Positions 32,787 through 41,900 of a stretch of 64,000 nt of DNA are shown piece by piece. Position 1 is the first letter of the stretch. Every line of letters begins with the position of its first letter. The stretch lies in contig NZ_AAXW01000022.1 in assembly GCF_000169335.1 (NCBI RefSeq), positions 13,228 to 77,227 on the forward strand, read 5' to 3'. The position numbers and the translations under genes are program-made. Below the pieces are notes generated by a model. The model was not told the origin of the DNA, did not search any database, and saw only the letters and a list, made by a program, of their open reading frames with translations. Origin of the DNA: Crocosphaera chwakensis CCY0110 (GTDB lineage Bacteria > Cyanobacteriota > Cyanobacteriia > Cyanobacteriales > Microcystaceae).

Positions 32787-34307
32787 ATGACTCTGACTAA
32801 CCTTTGTAACGAACAACGTCATCAAGAAAAACAAACTCTCAGAAAGCTGATTCTCTATGGACTTGGAGGCTCTGTTATTTTACACGTCGGTATCATTGTC
32901 AGTCTAAGCTTACTGCCAAAACCGGAGACAGTGACAGCAGAACCCATTGAATTGATTTTTGTTGAAGAACCAGAACCCGAAAAAATTGAACCCGAACCCG
33001 AACCAGAAATAGAAACAAAATTAACCCCTGACTCCTTACCAGAACTCGAACAAGCTCAAGAAACGCAACAATCTGCCCCAAGTTCTCAAGCTTCCTCTAG
33101 TGCCTCAAGCCAACCTCAACCTCCTGCACCCATACAGCCAGAAGTGGCTCAGATGACCCCACCACCGCCTTCACCGAGTGTCATCCCTCCTGAGCCGGTA
33201 TCGGAACCAGAACCGAAACCCCAACCAGAACCTACGGTTTCGGAACCCATTGCTAATCTACCTCCAACCCCTGTCCCTGAACCTCTGCAAGAAGAAACAC
33301 AGCCCGAACAAGAAACTCCCTCACCCACAGAAACAGTGACAGAACCCAACATCAGCCGTTCTGTCCCTGAGCGTCCTACAGCTACCTCTAACCCCTTAAC
33401 CAGTGAAACCACCAGCGACTTGGGAAACCGCATGAGGGGAAACCCATCCTCTACTAATTCGTCGCCCGAAAGTAGCAACCCACAAGGCAATCCTGGCAAC
33501 CCTGGCGGTGTTTCTCCCAATCGTTCTAAACCCTCTGGTGGGGGGAGTTCTACCCAAGCTCTCAACTCATCTGCATCCAGAGGCGTAGGACAACTCAGAG
33601 AAGGGTTACAAGGTGGCAGTGGTAATACACCTGGTCAAGGAAGTAGTACAGGCAATAACCCTGGCAACCCTGGCAGTGGCGCGGTGGCCGCTAATCGAGG
33701 AGTTCCCTCGAAACCGGCACAAAGTCTCCCTGGTGAGAGTACCTCCGGAGCCGGTTGTACCCCCCCTGGAGAGCCTGATTTTCCCTCATCTTTAGCCAAC
33801 CAAGGCATTGAAGCAAGACCAGTGGTAGAAGTTGTTACCAACAGTAATGGCAGTGTGACAAGTGCCAATATCAAGTCATCTAGTGGTTATCCGGCTTTGG
33901 ACAAAATCGCCATTGATACCGCCAGGAATATTCGTTGTCCGTCTGGTAATAGACGACGGTTACAGTTAGCCATTACTTTTGCTCAAGAAGGCAGTAGCTT
34001 TGAGGAAGAAGCAAGACGCAGACAAGAAGAAATCGAGCGTCAGCGAGCCGAAAGAGAGCGTCAAGCTGAAATGGAAGCTCAACGGCAACGGGAAGAAGAA
34101 GAAGCCAAGCGTCAAGCTGAAATGGAGGCTCAACGGCAACGGGAAGAAGAAGAAGCCAAGCGTCAAGCTGAAATGGAGGCTCAACGGCAACGGGAAGCAG
34201 AAGAGGCTAAGCGTCAAGCTGAAATGGAGGCTCAACAACAAGAAGCACAAGAAGTTGCACCCGAACCTTCTTTACCTCCCTTAGAACCTCTCCCGTCATC
34301 AGAATAG
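32787..34307 (+). CDS. tonB: TonB-family energy transducer with C-terminal charged repeat tail
   Basis: A 506-residue inner-membrane-anchored transducer. A short cytoplasmic part is followed by a membrane helix (about 21-45: LILYGLGGSVILHVGIIVSLS) containing the ExbB/D-contacting Ser...His pair. A long Pro/Glu spacer comes next, then a Gly/Ser/Asn-rich section, and a TonB C-terminal domain at about 325-402 (IEARPVVEVVTNSNGSV, SSSGYPALDKIAIDTARNI). Unusually, about 85 further residues follow: a highly charged helical tail built of four copies of a 17-residue unit (KRQAEMEAQRQREEEEA), then a proline-rich end. Ordinary TonB proteins end with the receptor-binding domain. It starts the tonB-MORN-FecCD-FecE operon. 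Confidence 0.88.
   Translation: MTLTNLCNEQRHQEKQTLRKLILYGLGGSVILHVGIIVSLSLLPKPETVTAEPIELIFVEEPEPEKIEPEPEPEIETKLTPDSLPELEQAQETQQSAPSSQASSSASSQPQPPAPIQPEVAQMTPPPPSPSVIPPEPVSEPEPKPQPEPTVSEPIANLPPTPVPEPLQEETQPEQETPSPTETVTEPNISRSVPERPTATSNPLTSETTSDLGNRMRGNPSSTNSSPESSNPQGNPGNPGGVSPNRSKPSGGGSSTQALNSSASRGVGQLREGLQGGSGNTPGQGSSTGNNPGNPGSGAVAANRGVPSKPAQSLPGESTSGAGCTPPGEPDFPSSLANQGIEARPVVEVVTNSNGSVTSANIKSSSGYPALDKIAIDTARNIRCPSGNRRRLQLAITFAQEGSSFEEEARRRQEEIERQRAERERQAEMEAQRQREEEEAKRQAEMEAQRQREEEEAKRQAEMEAQRQREAEEAKRQAEMEAQQQEAQEVAPEPSLPPLEPLPSSE
34059..34262 (+). repeat. Four tandem 51-base units in tonB
   Basis: Units begin CGTCAAGCTGAAATGGA at 34059, 34110, 34161 and 34212. The first three are nearly identical; the fourth is degenerate at its end. 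They encode the 17-residue charged repeat. Such tandem repeats can change copy number by slippage while keeping frame. Confidence 0.9.
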
Positions 34308-34362
34308 CTATTGTTTTCCTGTTTCCTATTCTCTCTAAAAACATTAATTCGGAGCTTTCATC

Positions 34363-35424
34363 ATGAATAAAATTACATTTAAACAAGTTACTTTCGCTGT
34401 TTTAATGGCTGCTATTTTTGAAATAACAGGTTATATTAATCCTTCATTAATGGCTCAAGCTGCAATGATAACTTTACCCGATGGAGGGAAGTGCGAAGGC
34501 ACCATGACGGACGGAAAACTGAATGGTGAAGTGGTTTGTGATTATGCCAACGGAGATAAGTATGAAGGCAATTTTACCGATGGCAAAAAAGACGGTCAAG
34601 GAAAATATACTTTTGCTGATGGGGGAAGTTATGAAGGAGAATTTAAAGACGGCAATATTAGCGGAGAAGGGGTAAGAATTTTTGCAAATGGGGATAAATA
34701 CGAAGGAGAATTTGAGCAAGGAAAACCCAATGGTCAAGGGGTTTATATTATTAGTGATGGTGGACAATATGAAGGAGAATTTGTTGATGGGAATCCCAGT
34801 GGAGAAGGAACTTTTGTTTTTGCTAATGGTAACGAATGTTCTGGAGAAGTTAGTAACGGAACTATTAATGGTCAAGGAACCTGTGAATATGAAAATGGGA
34901 ACCGTTATGAAGGACAATTAAAAGAAGCTCAACCTCACGGAGAAGGTAAATATATTTTTGCTGATAGCGGTAACTATGAAGGGGAATTTCAGAATGGTCA
35001 ATTTCATGGTCAAGGGGTAAGAACTTATGACAATGGTAATGTTTATAAAGGTGAATTTGTTCAGGGGAAACCTGAAGGAGAAGGAACTTATACGTTTGCT
35101 AATGGTAATACTTATGAAGGTCAATTACAAGACGGTCAATTTGATGGTCAAGGAACTTATTCTTTTGCCAATGGCAATACTTATAAAGGGGAGTTTAAAC
35201 AAGGAAAGTTTAACGGCGAAGGCGTTTATTCCTTTACTAATGGCGATCGCTGTGAAGGAGAATTTCAAGCAGGTGAATTAAATGGGCAAGGAATGTGTGA
35301 CTATGCCGATGGCGATAAATATAAAGGTCAATTTAAAAATGGTGAACAACATGGATCAGGGGTTTATATCTTCTCTGATGGTACACAAGTGGAAGGAAAT
35401 TGGGAAAATGGACAAATGAAATAA
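34363..35424 (+). CDS. Exported MORN-repeat protein
   Basis: A 353-residue protein made almost entirely of MORN repeats. After a signal peptide-like start (VTFAVLMAAIFEI, likely cleavage after SLMAQA) there are 14 units of 23 residues with the pattern NGxxYEGEFxxGxxxGxGxYxFA; the last is partial (GTQVEGNWENGQMK). Units 1, 6 and 12 carry paired cysteines (KCEG/VCDY, ECSG/TCEY, RCEG/MCDY), suggesting disulfides in the periplasm. MORN repeats form elongated beta-hairpin rods and usually mediate binding. It lies between tonB and the FecCD genes with short gaps, so it is likely co-expressed with them. Function is unknown. Confidence 0.88.
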   Translation: MNKITFKQVTFAVLMAAIFEITGYINPSLMAQAAMITLPDGGKCEGTMTDGKLNGEVVCDYANGDKYEGNFTDGKKDGQGKYTFADGGSYEGEFKDGNISGEGVRIFANGDKYEGEFEQGKPNGQGVYIISDGGQYEGEFVDGNPSGEGTFVFANGNECSGEVSNGTINGQGTCEYENGNRYEGQLKEAQPHGEGKYIFADSGNYEGEFQNGQFHGQGVRTYDNGNVYKGEFVQGKPEGEGTYTFANGNTYEGQLQDGQFDGQGTYSFANGNTYKGEFKQGKFNGEGVYSFTNGDRCEGEFQAGELNGQGMCDYADGDKYKGQFKNGEQHGSGVYIFSDGTQVEGNWENGQMK

Positions 35425-35448
35425 ATTATTTTTTGAGGTTATTTAATC

Positions 35449-36459
35449 ATGAAAACCTTACAGCGATCACCTTCATTTTTATTCCCAGGTTTAATGATAG
35501 CTCTGGGGTTATTAATAATATGTTTTTTTATTAATATTGCCTTGGGAGTAGCTGATATTTCTTTGCCTCAAATTTATCAAGCAGTTTTTTCTTTTAATGG
35601 TTCAACGGAACATTTAATTATTAGAACCGTAAGAATTCCGCGATCGCTTGTTGCATTATCAGTTGGGGCTGCTTTAGCAATTTCGGGAACATTAATGCAG
35701 GGAATCACTCAAAATCCGTTAGCGTCTCCTAGTATTTTAGGGATTAATGCAGGGGCTTCTTTTTTGGTGGTTTTAGCCACATCAATAATCGGTAATAATT
35801 CGTTAAATGTCTATGCTATTTTTGCTTTTTTAGGTGCAGGAATAACTGCGACAATTGTTTATGGCATTGCTGCATTAGGAAAAGGAGGTATTACTCCCTT
35901 AAATTTAACTTTAGCAGGGGCTGCTTTAACCGCTTTTATGGGTTCTTTAACCAGTGGAATTTTAATTATTAATCAAAGTGCTTTAAGTGAAATTCGTTTT
36001 TGGTTAGCTGGTTCTGTAGGAGGGAAAAATATAGAATTATTGTCACAAATTTTTCCTTATTTGCTAATAGGATTATTACTGGCTTTTGCTTTAGGAAAAC
36101 ATATTACTATCCTCAGTTTCGGGGACGATATGGCTTTAGGGTTAGGTCAAGAAACAGCTTGGATAAAAGTGATGGCTGCTATCAGTATTATCTTATTAGC
36201 AGGGGGAAGTGTCGCCCTTGCTGGTCCCATTGGATTTATTGGTTTAATTATTCCTCATATTGTCCGTTTTTTGGTGGGAATTGATTACCGTTGGATACTG
36301 CCTTATAGTGCTATTTTAGGAGCTATTTTATTGTTAATTACTGATACAATTGCTCGTCTTATTTTACAACCTCAAGAAATTCCTGTTGGTTTAATTATGC
36401 CTTTGATCGGTAGTCCCTTTTTAATTTATTTAATTCGTAAAAAAGTCAAATCAGTTTAA
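35449..36459 (+). CDS. FecCD-type iron-siderophore ABC permease
   Basis: A 336-residue inner-membrane permease with about 10 hydrophobic segments. FecCD/BtuC-family signatures are RTVRIPRSLVALSVGAALAISG, MQGITQNPLASPSILGINAG, and the ATPase-coupling loop GPIGFIGLIIPHIVRFLVG. It starts 25 bases after the MORN gene, and its stop is only eight bases before the second permease gene. The pair presumably forms a heterodimeric channel for ferric siderophore. Confidence 0.93.
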   Translation: MKTLQRSPSFLFPGLMIALGLLIICFFINIALGVADISLPQIYQAVFSFNGSTEHLIIRTVRIPRSLVALSVGAALAISGTLMQGITQNPLASPSILGINAGASFLVVLATSIIGNNSLNVYAIFAFLGAGITATIVYGIAALGKGGITPLNLTLAGAALTAFMGSLTSGILIINQSALSEIRFWLAGSVGGKNIELLSQIFPYLLIGLLLAFALGKHITILSFGDDMALGLGQETAWIKVMAAISIILLAGGSVALAGPIGFIGLIIPHIVRFLVGIDYRWILPYSAILGAILLLITDTIARLILQPQEIPVGLIMPLIGSPFLIYLIRKKVKSV

Positions 36460-36466
36460 TCAAAAA

Positions 36467-37504
36467 ATGAACACTTGGTTAACCTTTCGTTCTTCAAAAA
36501 TACCTTTATCATTTCGTTTAGATAAACGAGTTCCTATTGTTTTGGGTAGTTTATTAATTATTACCTTATTTGTAATTATTATTAGTCTCTCTCAAGGTGA
36601 AACGTTCATCCATCCCATAGAAGTTAGCAAAATTATTTTAGGAATTAAAAATAATAATGTAGAAGATACTTTTATAATTAAAACATTGCGATTACCAAGA
36701 ATATTAGTTGCTTGGTTGGTAGGAGTAGGTTTAGCGATCGCAGGAACAATTACCCAAGGAATTACTCGTAATCCTTTAGCTGCTCCTAGTATTATAGGAG
36801 TTAATGCAGGAGCGGTTTTTGCTGCAGTAACATTATTAATTTTTGTCCCTTCTTTTGCTATGGAAATATTACCCATTGCTGCTTTTTTGGGGGGATTAAT
36901 TGTTTCCGTTCTCATCTATTTTGTTGCTTGGCAAAATGGTAGTTCTCCTGTGAGATTAATTTTAGTAGGAATTAGCTTCAATTTAATTATTACTGCTTTG
37001 ATTAATCTGATGATTACCTTTGGAGAAATCAATAGTGTTTCTCAAGCCTTATTATGGTTAATAGGTAGTGTTTATGGGCGGACTTGGGAACATTTTATGA
37101 TCCTATTTCCTTGGATTATTTTTAGTAGTGTATTAGCTTTTTTAATGGCTTCTGACTTAAATACTTTACAGTTAGGAGATGATGTCGCTAAAGGATTAGG
37201 AAGCACCATAGAATGGCAGCGAGGCACATTATTATTGATTTGTGTTGCTTTAGCTGGTGCTTCTGTGGCAACTGCCGGAGCAGTTGGTTTCGTAGGTTTT
37301 ATGACACCCCATCTATCTCGTCGTTTAGTAGGAGTGTCTCATCAAGGGTTATTACCAACCGCAGCATTAATGGGAGGATTAATGGTAATGTTAGCAGATT
37401 TATTAGGTCGATTATTATTTGCACCCATTGAAATTCCATGTGGTGTTATTACCGCTATTATCGGCGCACCTTACTTTATTTTTTTACTCATTAGTCAGCG
37501 ATAG
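36467..37504 (+). CDS. FecCD-type iron-siderophore ABC permease, second subunit
   Basis: A 345-residue permease paralogous to the preceding one. It has KTLRLPRILVAWLVGVGLAIAG, TQGITRNPLAAPSIIGVNAG, and the coupling region GAVGFVGFMTPHLSRRLVG. About 10 transmembrane segments are expected. The 'EHFMILFPWIIFSSVLAF' and 'LNTLQLGDDVAKGLG' blocks match FecD/FepG-like subunits. It is followed by the ATPase gene after 25 bases. Confidence 0.93.
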   Translation: MNTWLTFRSSKIPLSFRLDKRVPIVLGSLLIITLFVIIISLSQGETFIHPIEVSKIILGIKNNNVEDTFIIKTLRLPRILVAWLVGVGLAIAGTITQGITRNPLAAPSIIGVNAGAVFAAVTLLIFVPSFAMEILPIAAFLGGLIVSVLIYFVAWQNGSSPVRLILVGISFNLIITALINLMITFGEINSVSQALLWLIGSVYGRTWEHFMILFPWIIFSSVLAFLMASDLNTLQLGDDVAKGLGSTIEWQRGTLLLICVALAGASVATAGAVGFVGFMTPHLSRRLVGVSHQGLLPTAALMGGLMVMLADLLGRLLFAPIEIPCGVITAIIGAPYFIFLLISQR

Positions 37505-37529
37505 AACTATATTTTAAAATCATTAAATT

Positions 37530-38336
37530 ATGGATTACCCGAACTTAAATAATACCCGATTAGAAGCTCATAAAATAACGTTAGCTTATGATAATAAAAA
37601 AATCATCACTGATCTTAGTTTAGCTATTCCTTCAGAAAAAATAACTATTTTAATTGGAGCCAATGGTTGTGGAAAATCCACTCTATTGAAAGGCTTATCC
37701 AGAATACTTAAACCCGAACATGGCACTGTTTACTTAGACGGTAAAGCTATCTCTAAACTATCTAGTAAAAAAATAGCGCAAACATTAGGAATATTGCCCC
37801 AAAATCCTACCTCTCCTGAAGGCTTAACTGTTAAAGAATTAGTCGCCCAAGGACGCTATCCTTATCAAAACTGGTGGCAACAATGGTCAAAAGAAGATGA
37901 AATCTTAGTTAACCAAGCATTAATGAGTACCGATTTAATTTCATTCGCTGATCGTCCTTTAGATACCTTATCAGGGGGACAAAGGCAACGAGCTTGGATT
38001 GCCATGAGTTTAGCTCAAAATACAGATATTTTACTATTAGATGAACCGACAACTTTTTTAGATTTAGCCCATCAAATCGAAATTTTAGATTTGCTTCGCC
38101 AACTCAATAAAACTCGTCATAAAACCTTAGTTATTGTTTTACACGATCTTAATTTAGCGAGTCGTTATGCCGATTATTTAGTAGCCGTAAAACAAGGCAA
38201 AATTTATGCACAAGGAACCCCAGAAATAGTAATGAGTGAAGAAGTAATCAAAGCTGTCTTTAACTTAGAAAGTCATATTTTACCCGATCCAGTTACTCAA
38301 AAACCCATGTGTATTCCTATTAAGAAGTTAACCTAG
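37530..38336 (+). CDS. Iron-siderophore ABC transporter ATPase (FecE/FhuC-like)
   Basis: A 268-residue ABC ATPase. Walker A is GANGCGKSTLLKG, the Q-loop is GILPQNPTSPEGLTV, the signature is LSGGQRQRAWIAMSLAQ, Walker B is DILLLDEPTTFLDLAHQ and the H-loop is VLHDLNLASRYAD. 'LTVKELVAQGRYPYQNWWQQWSKED' is typical of the iron/B12/siderophore ATPase group. It ends the operon; after it is only a PIN-domain relic. With the two permeases and the lipoprotein at 27.6 kb it forms a complete importer. Confidence 0.95.
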   Translation: MDYPNLNNTRLEAHKITLAYDNKKIITDLSLAIPSEKITILIGANGCGKSTLLKGLSRILKPEHGTVYLDGKAISKLSSKKIAQTLGILPQNPTSPEGLTVKELVAQGRYPYQNWWQQWSKEDEILVNQALMSTDLISFADRPLDTLSGGQRQRAWIAMSLAQNTDILLLDEPTTFLDLAHQIEILDLLRQLNKTRHKTLVIVLHDLNLASRYADYLVAVKQGKIYAQGTPEIVMSEEVIKAVFNLESHILPDPVTQKPMCIPIKKLT

Positions 38337-38341
38337 TTAAT

Positions 38342-38533
38342 AATACTTTCTATATTCAATTTACTAAACGAAAAAATTATGTATTTGAGGTTTTAAATCA
38401 AGCTTCTATTATTGAAAACAAATCAAGGGAATTCGTGAAAAACGGAATTAAACCGATGGATGCTTTACATTTAGCATCAGCAATTATCGCAGAAGCTGAT
38501 TATTTTTGTACTGTAGAAAATAATATATCATAA
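38342..38533 (+). pseudogene. PIN-domain toxin remnant, C-terminal part
   Basis: One frame without a start encodes NTFYIQFTKRKNYVFEVLNQ, then IIENKSREFVKNGIKPMDALHLASAIIAEADYF, ending at TAA 38531-38533. The 'KPMDALHLASAI' helix with its Asp and the following 'EADYFCT' are typical of the third acidic region of VapC-like PIN proteins. The N-terminal half with the first Asp/Glu is missing, and the usual final 'TxDxxF' block is degraded. It is a dead toxin gene beside the iron island. Confidence 0.6.
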
Positions 38534-38590
38534 TCCTTTTAATTGATTTATTTTACTAATTTACCGATCTTACAAACTATATTTATTCTG

Positions 38591-39778
38591 TTAAGTAGTT
38601 ACTTTAACAGATTGTTGAAAACAATCTTCTTGAGATAAACTTCTACATAATTCATCGGCTATTATTTTCACTTCTTTTTTAAAGTTCTCACCGTGAATCC
38701 ATCCTACATATCCAGAATATATCGTCTGATGATTATTATTAAATATATAAATATGATCAACTCCAAATAAATCGGAAACAAGAGATATTTTTCCACTGAA
38801 GTCTTTAAATTCTGCTGATAATGAAATTTTGCATCCCATTGGTTTATCCAAATTATTATCATCTGTCATTCCTGGAATATCTTGTAACCGATTGATAGCT
38901 TCTTGAGTTAAAGTTTTCGGTTTATTTTTAGTGACACTATCAACAATGATTTTAGCAACTTCATTAGATTCAAGATAATAACTATGAGCCTTAACTGAAT
39001 TGAGGACAACAGATGCTAATTCTACCGAAGCTAAAATATCATTATTCATTTTAATATAATGATCGTTAACAGTAATTTTTGAAGAATTACCTAATTTTTT
39101 AAACAAGGAACCAATAGGATAGGCAATAATGTCGTAAGAATTAATAATGTTATTCCAAGTAAAAGCTCTATCTTGATACTCTTCTAAAAAGTCTTGTATT
39201 TGTTTTTCGTCTACATCCAAAGTCAAATTAAGAAATGGAATAGGAGATCCCATTGTCGTTACTCCAGAAAGAGAGATTTTCCCATATTTTTTCCCAATTA
39301 AAGAACGAATTGTATGTACAGGATCAGAGGGAGGAAAGCGATCACAAAATAAAATATCCCAAAGAATTACTGATCCCAATGAATGAGCAACAATATGTAA
39401 TTCTTTTTCTTCGGGATGATGGTTAACAAAATCTCTTAATTGATTAGCAATAATTTTACGAATTTTTATTCCCGTATCAAAACTCAAATAACTAAAAGTA
39501 TCTCCAATAAAATAGGAAAAATATTCTTTTCTAAAATTCTGATAACGAAAAGCTTGTTCAGGATTAAACTGACTATCTTGCTGTTTTTGATTGTCTAATT
39601 CTTGATCGATATCTCGCCATAATTTATCAGTTCCTTTGAGAACATTACCCCAAAAACCTGCATAACAATGAGGGGGTTCCTGAGTTTGATATTTACATTT
39701 TTCGTTGATAAGTTTAATTAAGTTTTTAGCATAATCCGCGTCTTTTGTAGCTACCCCATGAATAAAGTAAATGAGCAT
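38591..39778 (-). CDS. Putative serine hydrolase/lipase-like protein
   Basis: A 395-residue protein with an alpha/beta hydrolase-like N-terminal half. It starts MLIYFIHGVATKD (oxyanion strand with HG) and carries the nucleophile elbow HIVAHSLGSVILWD near residue 132, then TTMGSPIPFLNL. The catalytic His may be in VKAHSYYLES near 265. The C-terminal 120 residues form a separate region (ISLSAEFKDFSGKISLVSDLFGV) that I do not recognise. There is no signal peptide. It may be a PGAP1-like or unclassified esterase. Its ATG (39776-39778) is 93 bases from tldD's stop, same strand, so co-transcription with tldD is possible. Confidence 0.65.
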   Translation of the reverse strand: MLIYFIHGVATKDADYAKNLIKLINEKCKYQTQEPPHCYAGFWGNVLKGTDKLWRDIDQELDNQKQQDSQFNPEQAFRYQNFRKEYFSYFIGDTFSYLSFDTGIKIRKIIANQLRDFVNHHPEEKELHIVAHSLGSVILWDILFCDRFPPSDPVHTIRSLIGKKYGKISLSGVTTMGSPIPFLNLTLDVDEKQIQDFLEEYQDRAFTWNNIINSYDIIAYPIGSLFKKLGNSSKITVNDHYIKMNNDILASVELASVVLNSVKAHSYYLESNEVAKIIVDSVTKNKPKTLTQEAINRLQDIPGMTDDNNLDKPMGCKISLSAEFKDFSGKISLVSDLFGVDHIYIFNNNHQTIYSGYVGWIHGENFKKEVKIIADELCRSLSQEDCFQQSVKVTT

Positions 39779-39870
39779 GAGCAGAAAACCAATATAGAAT
39801 ATATTAATAATATGCCCAAAACTATTCGAGAATTTAACACATTAATTAAACTTCTGACGTCTGACTTCAT

Positions 39871-41262
39871 TCAAGCTTCTCCCCCAATAACGACATCTTT
39901 AATTCTTAAACTCGGTCCCCCACAACCTACTGCTAAACCACTTTGCCCACCTTTACCACAACCCCCAGATTCATCCCAATAAAAATCATCTCCTATTCCT
40001 TCAATATTTGCTAAAGTTTTAAACACATTCCCCGACAAAGTAACATCTCGAACCGGTTCGCAAATCTCACCATTTCTTATCATCCATGCTTCGCCGGCAC
40101 TAAAGGTAAACATCTCTCCATTGGTCATTCCCCCTAACCAATTCTTAGCATAAACCCCTTCTTTTATCCCTGAAAATAACTCTTTGACTGCTGTATTTCC
40201 CCGTTCAATCCAAGTATTTGTCATGCGAACCAAAGGAGGAAAATGGTAATTTAAACAACGGGCATTTCCTGTGGGTTTTTCCTCTAATTTTCCAGCCGTT
40301 TCACGGGAATGCAAACGCCCCACCATGACACCATCTTTGATTAATTGGGTGGTAGTTGCTGGTACACCTTCATCATCATAATAATAACTGCCTCGATGAC
40401 CTTCTGGGGCTGCCCCGTCAAAAATTTGTAGGGTGTCTGGGCCAAATTTTCGCCCGAAACTCATTACCTCCAACAGATCAGGATTTTCATATAACATATC
40501 GGCTTCTGAAAGGTGGCCAAACGCCTCATGAACAAACAAACCCGTTAATATGGGGTCGATCACTACGGTATAGCGATCGCCCTTTACAGGAGGCAAAATC
40601 AGGGCATTGACGGCACGTTTGGCTGCCCCTTCTACCTGTTCCTCCAATCCCAACAAATCATCATAACCGCGCCGTGATCCAGTGGTTTCTCGTCCCGTTT
40701 GTACCATGTCTCCATTTCTGGCAGTAGCGGAAAAACGCATTTCAATATCTGCCCAAGATTGTTCGATTAATGTGCCTTCTGAGGTGGCTAAAATGATACT
40801 TTGATTGCTGTCTCCGTAGCGGACTACGGTGGTGGTAATTTGCTTGTTTAAATCCCGTAGAATGTCGTTATAGTGGTCACACAAGCCCTTTTTTTCCGCA
40901 AGAGGGACTTGTCTGGGATCACGACTGGTTAAGGGTAAATGACAACTGGTTTGGATAGGTGCAATGTCGGCTAATATAGTTTCATCATCCCCCACCAGTT
41001 TAGCTGAGGCGATCGCCTCTTCAATGCGTTGAGGTAAGGTGGATAACTGGTTAAATGTGGCAAACCCCCATCCTCCTTTGTAACACGCTCTCACTTGTCC
41101 ACCAGTTGATATACCTTCGCTGAGGGTGTCCACTTTATCTCCTCGTAGCATGATACTGGTTCCTTGGGAGGTTTCGAGACGAATGGCTAAATAGTCCACG
41201 CGATCACGGTTTTTTGCGATTAAATCAGTCAAAATGTTTTTATACTCAGCAAGATTAGTCAT
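39871..41262 (-). CDS. tldD: TldD/PmbA family metalloprotease
   Basis: A 463-residue TldD-type protease subunit. The zinc/catalytic helix is VHEAFGHLSEAD (HExxxH), near residue 240. Other family blocks are GGWGFATFNQLS in the N-terminal domain, FDGAAPEGHRGSYYYDDEGV, and the C-terminal EPVRDVTLSGNVFKTLANI. TldD pairs with TldE/PmbA, which lacks the metal site; no tldE is in the window. Cyanobacterial homologues are soluble, of unclear physiological substrate (peptide maturation or antitoxin degradation in other bacteria). Confidence 0.92.
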   Translation of the reverse strand: MTNLAEYKNILTDLIAKNRDRVDYLAIRLETSQGTSIMLRGDKVDTLSEGISTGGQVRACYKGGWGFATFNQLSTLPQRIEEAIASAKLVGDDETILADIAPIQTSCHLPLTSRDPRQVPLAEKKGLCDHYNDILRDLNKQITTTVVRYGDSNQSIILATSEGTLIEQSWADIEMRFSATARNGDMVQTGRETTGSRRGYDDLLGLEEQVEGAAKRAVNALILPPVKGDRYTVVIDPILTGLFVHEAFGHLSEADMLYENPDLLEVMSFGRKFGPDTLQIFDGAAPEGHRGSYYYDDEGVPATTTQLIKDGVMVGRLHSRETAGKLEEKPTGNARCLNYHFPPLVRMTNTWIERGNTAVKELFSGIKEGVYAKNWLGGMTNGEMFTFSAGEAWMIRNGEICEPVRDVTLSGNVFKTLANIEGIGDDFYWDESGGCGKGGQSGLAVGCGGPSLRIKDVVIGGEA

Positions 41263-41311
41263 GGTTTGGGGTTAAAATTTACTTGTGGGATGATTAAAAT
41301 ATTAATTAATA

Positions 41312-41566
41312 ATGACTCGAAAAGAAAAACTTATCAAACGCCTTTGGACTCGGCCAAAAGATTTTACTTGGGAAGAGATGAGGAAGTTATTAGCTGCATT
41401 AGGTTTTGAAGAAGTCAAAACTGGGAAAACAAGTGGCTCAAGACGGCGTTTTGTTAATTCATCAGGGGTCATTATTAGCCTTCATAAACCTCATCCTCAG
41501 AATATTTTAAAGATGTATCAAATTGAGCAGTTAATTAATATTTTAAATCAGGAGGGACTGTTATGA
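41312..41566 (+). CDS. hicA: HicA-type toxin (mRNA interferase)
   Basis: An 84-residue HicA-like protein. The double-stranded-RNA-binding-like fold is suggested by FTWEEMRKLLAALGFEEVKTG followed by GSRRRFVNSSGVIISLHKPHP; the conserved histidine of 'xHxPHP' is the presumed catalytic residue. The four-base overlap (ATGA, 41563-41566) with the hicB gene is the standard type II toxin-antitoxin arrangement. It lies divergent from tldD. Confidence 0.88.
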   Translation: MTRKEKLIKRLWTRPKDFTWEEMRKLLAALGFEEVKTGKTSGSRRRFVNSSGVIISLHKPHPQNILKMYQIEQLINILNQEGLL

Positions 41567-41898
41567 AAAACATGATGGAATATCAAGGATATTTCGGGTC
41601 AGTTAATTATGATGATCAAGAACAAATTTTTTATGGCAAAGTAGAGTATATTCGTAGTCTCATTAGTTATGAAGGGTATGATGTAAAGTCTCTCAGAACA
41701 AGTTTTATTGAAGCAGTGGATGATTATCTTGAAATCTGTGAAAATAAAGGGATAGAACCGGAACAATCCTTTGCTGGAAACTTAACAATAAAACCGGGTT
41801 CAGAATTACATAAACGTGCTGCTATTGTTGCACAACAGCGAGGCATTGCTCTTGATAAGTTAATTCAAGAAGCACTTGAGCAATACTTAAAATCTTAG
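41563..41898 (+). CDS. hicB: HicB-type antitoxin
   Basis: A 111-residue antitoxin. The HicB fold begins at YQGYFGSVNYDDQEQIFYGKV and continues SLRTSFIEAVDDYLEICENKG. A C-terminal ribbon-helix-helix-like segment (KPGSELHKRAAIVAQQRGIALDKLIQEALEQYL) should bind DNA and autoregulate the operon. It is translationally coupled to hicA. Its stop lies two bases from the convergent UPF0175 gene. Confidence 0.88.
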   Translation: MKNMMEYQGYFGSVNYDDQEQIFYGKVEYIRSLISYEGYDVKSLRTSFIEAVDDYLEICENKGIEPEQSFAGNLTIKPGSELHKRAAIVAQQRGIALDKLIQEALEQYLKS

Positions 41899-41900
41899 CA

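Noticed and set aside
34474..35281. Alternative frames overlapping the MORN gene on both strands
   Set aside because: They reflect the 69-base periodicity of the MORN repeats; only the main frame gives a known domain and a signal peptide.
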